Source of the DNA: CAZAQV01 sp964487255
Lineage (GTDB): Bacteria; Myxococcota_A; Polyangia; Polyangiales; CAZAQV01
Direction: 5' to 3'
NCBI GenBank assembly: GCA_964487255.1
Contig: CAZAQV010000072.1
Span: 1-6,319 of the forward strand
Length of the DNA: 6,319 nt
The first letter of the stretch is position 1. Each line of letters opens with the position of its first letter. Shown here piece by piece: positions 1 to 6,004 of the stretch. The notes beneath the pieces were generated by a model that saw nothing but the letters and a program-made list of their open reading frames with translations, made no database searches and was not told the DNA's origin. Position numbers and translations under genes: made by a program.

Positions 1-253
1 CATTGATGAACTCGATGTTCGACCCCCAAATCAGCCGCGGGTTGCGGTCATCGTTATGCGCGAGCAACGACTGAACGAAACTGACCTTTTTGACATGTCC
101 TCCCGAGAGCAACATGCCCTTGCTGTGAAGGCCGTCAGGATGTCCCGCATCATGGAGCCCCTCAGCGACAATCACGCGCTGGATTGTAATCCGCCAAGGT
201 GAACCGTTGCTATCATCCCCTGGAATCGCGACCGGACCCGAGATGTGGACACC
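1..253 (-). pseudogene. Pectate-lyase-like beta-helix protein, 5'-truncated and cut by the window edge
   Basis: Reading the minus strand from 253 down to 1 gives 84 codons without a stop. The translation contains TIQRVIVAEGLHDAGHPDG, then HSKGMLLSGG, then VSFVQSLLAHNDDRNPRL, ending GSNIEFIN at the edge. This pattern (iTiQ-siiaEGL, H-x-G-x-HskG, vSfxxxLlaHNxdRNPrl, followed by an Asn-rich strand) is what I know from the central coils of polysaccharide-lyase-1/pectate-lyase-like right-handed beta-helix proteins, which are usually secreted and 300-500 residues long. The normal N-terminal half (signal peptide and first coils) is absent: the frame is closed upstream by two TGA codons, the second of which ends the C25 peptidase gene. 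The only in-frame start-like codon, a GTG at 175-173, lies inside the conserved region. I therefore call it a remnant whose 5' part was lost. A sequencing indel or very unusual initiation cannot be excluded, and the 3' end is not visible. Catalytic residues cannot be judged from this fragment. Confidence 0.6.
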
Positions 254-256
254 TCA

Positions 257-3200
257 TCATGTTCTGATCTGCTGATCTGCCTCAAGACATCGGCAACACT
301 CGCCCACCTTCGCGCGTGGACCACGCGATCGCAACGGCTTGCGGCGAAGGATAAGCAACGCGGCAAGCAACCCACCCCAGATGAACGCCCGATTTGACGG
401 CAGGTTCCCAAGCGTACAACCGCTATCTTTGACGACGGGAGGTCCGGCGACCAAAGGGTCCATAAAAGTCTCCGTACGCCCAGCATCAGCGCCTTTCGGC
501 CGCGAAGGCCCCGCGGCGTCTGAGGTCACACCAGCGTCCTCTGACGCCTGTACAATCGGCCGCAAGGGCAATGCTGGATCGCCAAAAAGCTCAAGCTTGC
601 GCACGAGTTCAACCAAGCGTCCCTGAGGCTCAGCCAACGCGCGTTGTTGCAAAGCGAGCACGGCGTCACCAAGCCGCTCATATTGTTGGTCCCGTAACGC
701 TGCAGCCATCGCTGCGCCCGCATCCGCCCCCACCTCCGAGTAGGATACGCCCGAAGGCGCCAAGACGCTGAGCGGACCACCTTGAGCAGAAAAAAGCAGT
801 GACTCGGCCAGCGTCATGTGGTCGGGTAGTTCGTGTCGGCCGACGGCACACCCCGCCAAAAAGAAAAGTGGCGCATCGCGCTGGATCTGTGCGACGTCTT
901 CGGTCGTGAACCAAGCCTGACTGCCGAGCTGATCCATCGAACCGTGCCCAAGATAGCCAACCGGCCCACTGCTTTGAAAAAGCGCCGCGCGTGCAAGCTC
1001 CACGTTGTCATCGACGCGCACCGCGCCGAGGTTCTCTCCAAGTGCCGCAGAGAGCTGCTGGTCGAAGTCCACGCCGTCGGTCACCCGGTCGGCAATCCAG
1101 GTCCAGCTCTCTTGTGAAAGGTCGCGCTCGGCCGCGAGGTAGCGCTCGAGCCGGTCGAGGTAGCGCGCGAGTTGCTCGCTGTTGCCACTCAGCCGCCCCA
1201 CGGCGAGGTCCGCCAAGCCGTCTTCGTCAAGATCCCCATGGCGACCATCGTCGGCATAGAGCCCATTGTGAGTTGCCAACAACATCAGTGGCACTTCGCC
1301 AGGCTCCGACGTGTTCTGATGGCGTCGATCAAAGTGCGCAGGTCCAAACAGCGTCAGGAAGCGCGGCGCTTGCCCAGATTGCACCTTCAAAGCTGTCAAG
1401 AACCGTCTGATCGCGTCCGGCGTTCCGTAACCTCCGCCAAACGCGTCGAGTACGTCATCGACCGAAAGGACCAGTGTTGAAAGGCCCTGCTGCCGATGAA
1501 GGTCCGCGTAGCGCGCTGCTGCGCCGAGCAGCGACTCGGGTGCCACGGCGATAAGCTCGGGGGCTTGCGTCGGTATCACCAATTGACTAGCCGCGGAACT
1601 CATCAACGAAACGCTCGGCAAGCTTTGAACGTCAAACGCGTCGTCAAACCAGAAATAGCTTCCGGCTTGTGGCAAGCGCACGCGTCCGCTCTCGGGAACT
1701 CGAAGATGTTCAATAAGGCCATCCTCTGCGATCCGGACACCCTCGGTTGCGCGCAAGGCTGCGACATCGAAGACCTCACCCGGCCCAACTTGCATGCCCA
1801 CATTGCCGGCAGCCTGGAGAGCACGAGGGTAGTCGACGGCGATGCGGTCCAGATACACGATCGACGAGGGTAGATAGCTCAGCTTCGGCAACATCTTAAG
1901 CTCAAGGTTCGCATTCTCAGCGAGCCCATCGATCGCACCGGCGACCCGCACTTTTTGTGGTTCCCGACCGTTGATGTAAACCTCGCCTAGCAGTTGGCCG
2001 TTGAGACTGACCTGTAACCCGTGACTGCCCGTCACGGCGCCGCGAAGCACAAGCTCAACCTCAACCTCACCGCCTGTCGCGTCGGGCAACGAAAGCGCGG
2101 AGGAAAAGCTGTCGTATCTGCTGTGCCCGGCGGCTAAAACTGCCCAATACATCACATCTTGATCGGGTAGCATGGGTACGACGGTGGCCGCGAAGACATC
2201 TTGTTCGAACTGGGTCGTGGCGCGCGCTTCGGCATCCGCCGCCGAACTGGTGGATGGCAGGTCGAGGATGGGCGCAAGCGCTCCGGGCTGCGCATAGGAG
2301 GCGACAACGATCGCTGGCAGGCGCCAACCGTCGGAAGGTGAAGACACACTCAAGAGAACGCCCGCGTCCCGAAACAAATAAGGGATAGATACGCCGGCAT
2401 GCGTGAAACGAAGCTCCCCGGAGCGCGCTCGCTCTGCAACTTGTGCTGCGTCGAGCCCCCACCACGACGCGAGCTGCAGCCCCGAGATCCACACAGGCTG
2501 CCCCCCTGGCATACGAAAGCGAATGTCACTAGTCCCCGACAGCAGCCTGCGCTCTTCTGTCTGGGGCGCTCTAGGTATCGCGCGACGCGTGTTACGCCAA
2601 ACGTGATAGCCCGATTCACTGACGTTGGGGCCGGCCGCTGACGATGGTGCGAAATACGCTACCAGTTTGCCAGCACCACCAGCTGTAAGTTCACGCAGCG
2701 CATACGTTGCATCTTGTTCGAGGCCCTGCATAACGTATGCATACGCGGCTCCATGTGCGTGCATCGAGGCTGGGAGCCCAGGTGCCACCGACTGAGTCGG
2801 CGCGTTGTCAACACGCACGATATCGAAACCGGTCGTTCCAAGTTCGGTGCTCGTCTGCCAAAAAAAAGTACCGCGCTGCGCACCATAAAAGACAGTTGCA
2901 CGCACGACGAACGCATAGGTCGCCGTTTCACAAGAAGGATCGGTCGGCGCGGGATCATCGATGCAAACGTCTGTTGCATTTCCTCCGAGCACGGTGTCAC
3001 CGCCAGCGCCGCCGTAGACTGTGTCATTTCCATTGCCGCCATCAACCGAGTCATCGCCTTCACCACCATCAACGACGTCGTCGCCGTTGTCGCCCAGGAT
3101 GGTGTCGTTCCCCGTTCCGCCATGGACGTAGTCGTCGCCCGATCCAGCATCGATGAAGTCGTCTCCGCTACCCCCGCAGATGATGTCGTTCCCCTGCCGT

Positions 3201-3562
3201 GCTTGGAGATTATCGTCGCCACCATTGCCGCAAATAAAATCGTCGCCGGCGATACCGCTGATGAATGTATCGGGGCCTGGGCCGCCGACGAAACAGTCGT
3301 TGTCGGTGGTTCCCATGCTGTCCAAGATCACGATCGTCCCGACCGGACAGTCTCCACACTCCCCTGCCGTGGTTACGAGTGTGCCACTTGCACAACCTCC
3401 GTTGCTGCACGTGTCTTCTTCGGGGCACTGCGCATGCACATGAGCATTGGCAATACCGACCAATGAGAGCAGTAGCACGAGGCTCGCCCGAACTGGCTGA
3501 CTGCGCCCCCACCGCTGTACTCTGAACAGAGGTGGTTGCTGAAAGCAGAAGTCGTCGTTCAC
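257..3562 (-). CDS. Secreted gingipain-type (C25) cysteine peptidase with RTX-like repeats and MYXO-CTERM-like tail
   Basis: The protein has 1101 residues. Start: GTG at 3562-3560, preceded by AGGGG with a short 3-nt spacer. A basic n-region (about 12-25) and hydrophobic core (26-40) form a Sec signal peptide, cleaved near AHVHA/QC. A Cys-rich stretch (46-72) leads into RTX-like Gly/Asp nonapeptides (about 94-195). A beta-sandwich-like region follows (215-305, with WQTSTELGTTGFDIVR), then a GQPVWISGLQLAS segment (354-366) and a carbohydrate-binding-like beta domain (about 470-580), all typical of regions preceding C25 domains in myxobacterial proteins. The peptidase spans about 665-1000: DLDEDGLADLAVGRL (777-791), candidate catalytic D825, H873 in YLGHGS, C905 in FFLAGCAVG, and the closing LFGDPALPL. 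The His-Cys spacing of 32 is close to that of gingipains. After a low-complexity linker come C1049, a helix (1059-1072) and RRK, resembling MYXO-CTERM, so surface anchoring after myxosortase-type processing is inferred. A further 26 residues after RRK are unusual. Substrate is unknown; cleavage after Arg or Lys is not assured. Confidence 0.9.
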   Translation of the reverse strand: MNDDFCFQQPPLFRVQRWGRSQPVRASLVLLLSLVGIANAHVHAQCPEEDTCSNGGCASGTLVTTAGECGDCPVGTIVILDSMGTTDNDCFVGGPGPDTFISGIAGDDFICGNGGDDNLQARQGNDIICGGSGDDFIDAGSGDDYVHGGTGNDTILGDNGDDVVDGGEGDDSVDGGNGNDTVYGGAGGDTVLGGNATDVCIDDPAPTDPSCETATYAFVVRATVFYGAQRGTFFWQTSTELGTTGFDIVRVDNAPTQSVAPGLPASMHAHGAAYAYVMQGLEQDATYALRELTAGGAGKLVAYFAPSSAAGPNVSESGYHVWRNTRRAIPRAPQTEERRLLSGTSDIRFRMPGGQPVWISGLQLASWWGLDAAQVAERARSGELRFTHAGVSIPYLFRDAGVLLSVSSPSDGWRLPAIVVASYAQPGALAPILDLPSTSSAADAEARATTQFEQDVFAATVVPMLPDQDVMYWAVLAAGHSRYDSFSSALSLPDATGGEVEVELVLRGAVTGSHGLQVSLNGQLLGEVYINGREPQKVRVAGAIDGLAENANLELKMLPKLSYLPSSIVYLDRIAVDYPRALQAAGNVGMQVGPGEVFDVAALRATEGVRIAEDGLIEHLRVPESGRVRLPQAGSYFWFDDAFDVQSLPSVSLMSSAASQLVIPTQAPELIAVAPESLLGAAARYADLHRQQGLSTLVLSVDDVLDAFGGGYGTPDAIRRFLTALKVQSGQAPRFLTLFGPAHFDRRHQNTSEPGEVPLMLLATHNGLYADDGRHGDLDEDGLADLAVGRLSGNSEQLARYLDRLERYLAAERDLSQESWTWIADRVTDGVDFDQQLSAALGENLGAVRVDDNVELARAALFQSSGPVGYLGHGSMDQLGSQAWFTTEDVAQIQRDAPLFFLAGCAVGRHELPDHMTLAESLLFSAQGGPLSVLAPSGVSYSEVGADAGAAMAAALRDQQYERLGDAVLALQQRALAEPQGRLVELVRKLELFGDPALPLRPIVQASEDAGVTSDAAGPSRPKGADAGRTETFMDPLVAGPPVVKDSGCTLGNLPSNRAFIWGGLLAALLILRRKPLRSRGPRAKVGECCRCLEADQQIRT
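264..279 (-). repeat. Perfect 8-bp tandem duplication in the last codons of the C25 gene
   Basis: The plus strand reads CTGATCTG twice in direct succession. It encodes part of ADQQIR, the last residues before the stop at 257. Eight bases is not a multiple of three, so gain or loss of one copy changes the reading frame and the C-terminus of the peptidase. It lies in the unusual tail after the MYXO-CTERM-like helix, next to the junction with the lyase remnant. Confidence 0.6.
2978..3283 (-). repeat. RTX-like tandem nonapeptide (about 27-bp) repeats inside the C25 peptidase gene
   Basis: Residues about 94-195 of the C25 protein consist of roughly eleven degenerate copies of G-G-x-G-x-D-x-h-x (for example GGSGDDFID, GGTGNDTIL, GGEGDDSVD, GGNGNDTVY, GGAGGDTVL). 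This is the hemolysin-type calcium-binding repeat, which forms a parallel beta-roll with Ca2+ bound between turns. In the DNA it appears as an imperfect 27-bp periodicity rich in GAC/GAT and GGC/GGT codons. Classic RTX arrays sit near the C-terminus of type I secretion substrates. Here the array lies directly behind a Sec signal peptide at the N-terminus, so a structural or calcium-dependent stabilising role is more likely than a secretion role. The first two or three copies are the most degenerate. Confidence 0.85.
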
Positions 3563-3627
3563 ATTCCCCTACTGTTAGTTTATCAGATAGGCACTACAGC
3601 GTGTAGCACACACCGACCTTCATGCTC

Positions 3628-3656
3628 AAAAACTCGCGCTCTTAACGGCAGAGCGC
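3628..3656 (-). terminator. Probable intrinsic terminator overlapping the stop codon of the GDIGDN lipoprotein gene
   Basis: On the minus strand GCGCTCT, a 7-nt loop GCCGTTA and AGAGCGC form a perfect 7-bp GC-rich stem, followed after GAG by five T residues. The stem contains the last codons and begins its 3' arm inside the TAA stop. The three bases between stem and T-tract make it suboptimal. It lies in the 79-bp gap between the lipoprotein and the C25 peptidase genes, so the two may be transcribed separately or with attenuation between them. Whether it works is not shown. Confidence 0.5.
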
Positions 3657-4655
3657 CTGGTAGACCGTTGCGGCACTGCCTTCGGCAATCGTCATAAACC
3701 CCCTACCATAATCGACAATAGCCTCGCCCTGCACTTCAAAGGGAGCACGCATCTCGACCGGTTCACGTTCGAGCACCGTCTCGATCGACTCACCATCCCC
3801 GATTTCCCAAACCAACACCGCGCTGTACGTGCGGAGCCAAAGTCGATGTCGGTCATCGGATAAATCCGCACTCGTGGCCGCATGAACGAGGGCTGGGCTC
3901 GCACCCAGCGCAAGGGTACGCACCAAAGTGGGTTTCTCACCCGAAACCTGTGGATACGGCCACACATAGACCTCAGTCTTATGTGAGTCATTGTGCTTGG
4001 TGATGATCCAAATGTCCTGACTGGCTGGGTCTACAAACAGCGCTTCAGCATCACGCGGACCAGCGGGGTAGGTGTACGAAAGCGTTTGCACCTGCTCGGC
4101 GCTCGGCGCCTGCGTCCCTTCTTCAAATCGAAAAAGCTGCACGTTCTCACGAGGAGCGCCCGAACCTGAGCGCGCACTGTTGTCCCCAATATCGCCAATC
4201 ACGATCCACGCTTTTCCCTCTGCGCGGTACGATGCCACGTCTTCCCAGTCGTCGTGAGTCGCACCGCCGATCGGCCACGAAGCCTGCGTGTCACCGGTGG
4301 CGTCAACTCGGTAAAGGATCGGGGAGCCCGAGTCGTTGACCGCCCAATACTCACCCGGGAACGCATACGAGCGCGCCAACCCCGAGAGTTCATCGAGCGC
4401 CAAGTCACTGAGCGAGCCCTTGGCTTCCGGCTCGGCGCAGTAGAGTTCGGTATTGGCATCGGCTTTAGCATCGGCAGAACCTACATCGCCAGCATTCGTG
4501 TCCGGCAAAACCATCGCGTCGCTCGACGCGTCCCCACGCACGGTCGCATCCGTCGAATCCGGATCGCCAGGCGCAGGAGAGCCGCCACAGGCGAGCAAGA
4601 GCCCGGCGAGGGGCACGGCGAGACGGCCGCAAAAAAGCTGGTGAAGTTGAATCAT
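3642..4655 (-). CDS. Lipoprotein with probable beta-propeller-like domain (GDIGDN family), function unknown
   Basis: The protein has 337 residues from ATG at 4655-4653. This start is chosen because it places a short n-region (Arg11), a hydrophobic core (12-22) and lipobox LLAC at C23 correctly. The same frame runs open upstream to 4886, but using that would bury the signal peptide and overlap the divergent gene. No good Shine-Dalgarno sequence is visible. After C23 comes an Asp/Ala/Ser-rich linker (24-70) that would hold the domain off the membrane. The domain (71-337) shows WAVNDSG (104-110), THDDWEDVA (133-141), WIVIGDIGDN (150-159), YTYPAGPRDAEALF (194-207), WIITKHN (216-222) and a closing QGEAIVDYGRGFMTIAEG (309-326). 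These recurring acidic strand-turn motifs are known to me from uncharacterised propeller-like proteins distantly reminiscent of phytase or esterase-like propellers. The Asp clusters suggest metal binding. I do not assign an enzymatic activity. It lies upstream of and codirectional with the C25 gene, and is divergent from the HECGH lipoprotein gene. Confidence 0.85.
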   Translation of the reverse strand: MIQLHQLFCGRLAVPLAGLLLACGGSPAPGDPDSTDATVRGDASSDAMVLPDTNAGDVGSADAKADANTELYCAEPEAKGSLSDLALDELSGLARSYAFPGEYWAVNDSGSPILYRVDATGDTQASWPIGGATHDDWEDVASYRAEGKAWIVIGDIGDNSARSGSGAPRENVQLFRFEEGTQAPSAEQVQTLSYTYPAGPRDAEALFVDPASQDIWIITKHNDSHKTEVYVWPYPQVSGEKPTLVRTLALGASPALVHAATSADLSDDRHRLWLRTYSAVLVWEIGDGESIETVLEREPVEMRAPFEVQGEAIVDYGRGFMTIAEGSAATVYQALCR

Positions 4656-4737
4656 CGCGCGAGCTTGACCGCTCTGAGCGAAGGAGCAAGCCGGGGGGTT
4701 TTGGCACGCACTGGACTCAGGTGCTATCGCAGGCTTG

Positions 4738-5841
4738 ATGCGTTCGGTTACCTTCGTAATTTTGTGGAGTGTGGGCATTGCCGGCTGCGCCAGTCGCGAC
4801 AATGGGGGCGGCCCCCCACTAATGCTCGACAGCGGCGTTGCAGACGGCACGGTGATGATGGGCGACAGTGCGACTTCCCCCGACACAAGCCTCCCCGTCG
4901 AAAGCCCCTACGTAGACCCAGCGTGCACCGACGGTCAGTACAGCGAAGCACTTCCGAATGCGTCGGCGGACATCAGCGACCTCGTCGCAGGCTACTCGCC
5001 AGCCACGGTCAACTCATTTTTCGTTTCAGTGCTGGATCGTCGCTACCCGATCGGCGCACAGCTCGTGAGCGAAGGACTACAAGCCTCGTGGTTCGCCGAG
5101 CAATACGGAAGCGACTGTGTCACGTGGTTTTTGGCGGGCCAGACCGCCAGCGCAGAGCAAGCCTTTGGACGCTTAGGTACAGTCGTTCATGAATGCGGAC
5201 ATGTGGTTGACATCGCAAAGAGCATGAGCGGCGCGGGCGACTACTACCAGATTACCGACACCCTTTCGTTTCAGTGCACAGGCGGAAATTCTTCCCAGCT
5301 GGGTGGTCAAACCGTCGCGCGAAGTCTCATCAACGCCGACAGCTACTCCGCGCTACGCGCACCGTGTGGCGTACAGTGCGGCCAACCGTCTCCGATGGGC
5401 TGCGACAGTTACGCCGACTGCTACCTCAACGGAAACCCGAACGACCAACAGTTCGACAGCGGCGACCAAGGTTTCTCGGTGCTCTTCGAAGAGGTCGTTC
5501 AATACGTCAACTCGATCGCGACGGGCTACGCATTCTTAGACCAACAAAACCCTCAGCTTCGCACCAGCGCGCGAGACGGCATGTTTACCTTCCTCTGGTA
5601 CATGCAGCGCTACCTCAAGTACACGCGGGAAAACTTTCCAACCGCCTATGCCGCTATCGTCAACGACAGTTGCTGGCAGGACGCCATTTTGACGGTCTGG
5701 GGACGGGCGTGGCTTTTCCTCGAAGCGACAAAGGACGAACAGAGCCTTTCCATCGAGGGCCCCGCACTCGAAGCCCTCGTTCTTGACGAAACTCTGCTCG
5801 GTGAAATCGAGCGCATTCGTACCGCATCGGGCTGCAACTGA
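4738..5841 (+). CDS. Putative zinc metalloprotease lipoprotein with HECGH motif
   Basis: The protein has 367 residues from ATG at 4738; a TTG codon lies immediately before it, and AGG at 4731-4733 is only a weak, close ribosome site. The signal peptide (2-16) ends in lipobox IAGC at C17, followed by a Gly/Asp/Ser-rich linker to about residue 60, so the protein is probably a membrane-anchored lipoprotein. The motif VVHECGHVVD (149-158) matches the HExxH zinc-binding and catalytic helix (H151, E152, H155). The best third-ligand candidate is E251 or E252 in LFEEVVQYVNS (249-259), about 97 residues on, which would suggest a gluzincin-like layout; this is inference. Ten further cysteines, several clustered at 210-228 (CGVQCGQPSPMGC, then C228), suggest disulfides outside the cytoplasm. 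The remainder is mostly helical (280-360), with aromatic segments FLWYMQRYLKY and WGRAWLFLEA. I do not recognise a named peptidase family. It could also be a catalytically inactive relative. Confidence 0.85.
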   Translation: MRSVTFVILWSVGIAGCASRDNGGGPPLMLDSGVADGTVMMGDSATSPDTSLPVESPYVDPACTDGQYSEALPNASADISDLVAGYSPATVNSFFVSVLDRRYPIGAQLVSEGLQASWFAEQYGSDCVTWFLAGQTASAEQAFGRLGTVVHECGHVVDIAKSMSGAGDYYQITDTLSFQCTGGNSSQLGGQTVARSLINADSYSALRAPCGVQCGQPSPMGCDSYADCYLNGNPNDQQFDSGDQGFSVLFEEVVQYVNSIATGYAFLDQQNPQLRTSARDGMFTFLWYMQRYLKYTRENFPTAYAAIVNDSCWQDAILTVWGRAWLFLEATKDEQSLSIEGPALEALVLDETLLGEIERIRTASGCN

Positions 5842-5846
5842 GAGCC

Positions 5847-5924
5847 CGAAGAGCCGCCGAAAGAGTGCCACTGCAGTCTCATTCGGGCCCCGGCTCCGAT
5901 TGAGACTGTACTTATGGCTCTTCG
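5847..5924. other. Nested inverted repeats (possible structured 3' UTR or terminator) after the HECGH lipoprotein gene
   Basis: Two inverted repeats are nested. The outer arms are CGAAGAGCC (5847-5855) and GGCTCTTCG (5916-5924), nine perfect pairs. The inner arms are 5872-5886 and 5896-5910, including CAGTCTCA against TGAGACTG, with one T-T mismatch, one possible G-U pair and a 9-nt GC-rich loop. There is no T-tract after either stem on either strand, so it does not fit a standard intrinsic terminator. It may protect the 3' end of the upstream transcript or act together with the hairpin at 5938-5972. Confidence 0.5.
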
Positions 5925-5937
5925 CTAGGCTTTCTGC

Positions 5938-5972
5938 GAAGCAACGATTTTGCAACTAGCAAAATCGGCTTC
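5938..5972. terminator. Strong hairpin between convergent genes, possible bidirectional terminator
   Basis: CGATTTTGC (5945-5953), loop AACTA and GCAAAATCG (5959-5967) form nine perfect pairs. The stem extends by GAAGC (5938-5942) against GCTTC (5968-5972) across a 2-nt AA bulge. It lies between the stop codons of two convergent genes (5841 plus, 6005 minus), where terminators are expected. A run of T is missing on both sides, so termination is inferred from position and stem strength only. Confidence 0.4.
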
Positions 5973-6004
5973 TCGAAAGACCACTCATCACGCGTACACG
6001 CACG

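Noticed and set aside
172..486. 104-codon minus-strand open frame
   Set aside because: It overlaps the C-terminal end of the C25 gene and the lyase-like frame; its translation shows no recognisable pattern.
2978..3283. CRISPR-like array
   Set aside because: The periodic 27-bp units are degenerate, lack distinct spacers, and translate to RTX nonapeptides.
2714..3466. 250-codon plus-strand open frame
   Set aside because: It is antisense to the RTX-like repeats; its Val/Ala/Ile-rich content is the complement of repeated Asp and Gly codons. No signal, motif or ribosome site supports it.
3593..3606. Small palindrome CTACAGCGTGTAG upstream of the C25 gene as an operator
   Set aside because: The arms are only 5 bp with a 3-nt centre; this is expected by chance and has no supporting second copy.
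4701..4727. TTGGCA ... TGCTAT as a promoter for the HECGH lipoprotein gene
   Set aside because: The -10 matches the consensus at only three positions, the spacing is 15, and the transcript would start almost at the ATG.
4656..4886. N-terminal extension of the GDIGDN lipoprotein to an earlier ATG at 4886
   Set aside because: It would bury the signal peptide and lipobox 77 residues inside the protein and overlap the start of the divergent gene.
4254..5192. 312-codon plus-strand open frame
   Set aside because: It is very Arg-rich and overlaps two well-supported lipoprotein genes in other frames, so it is a composition artefact.
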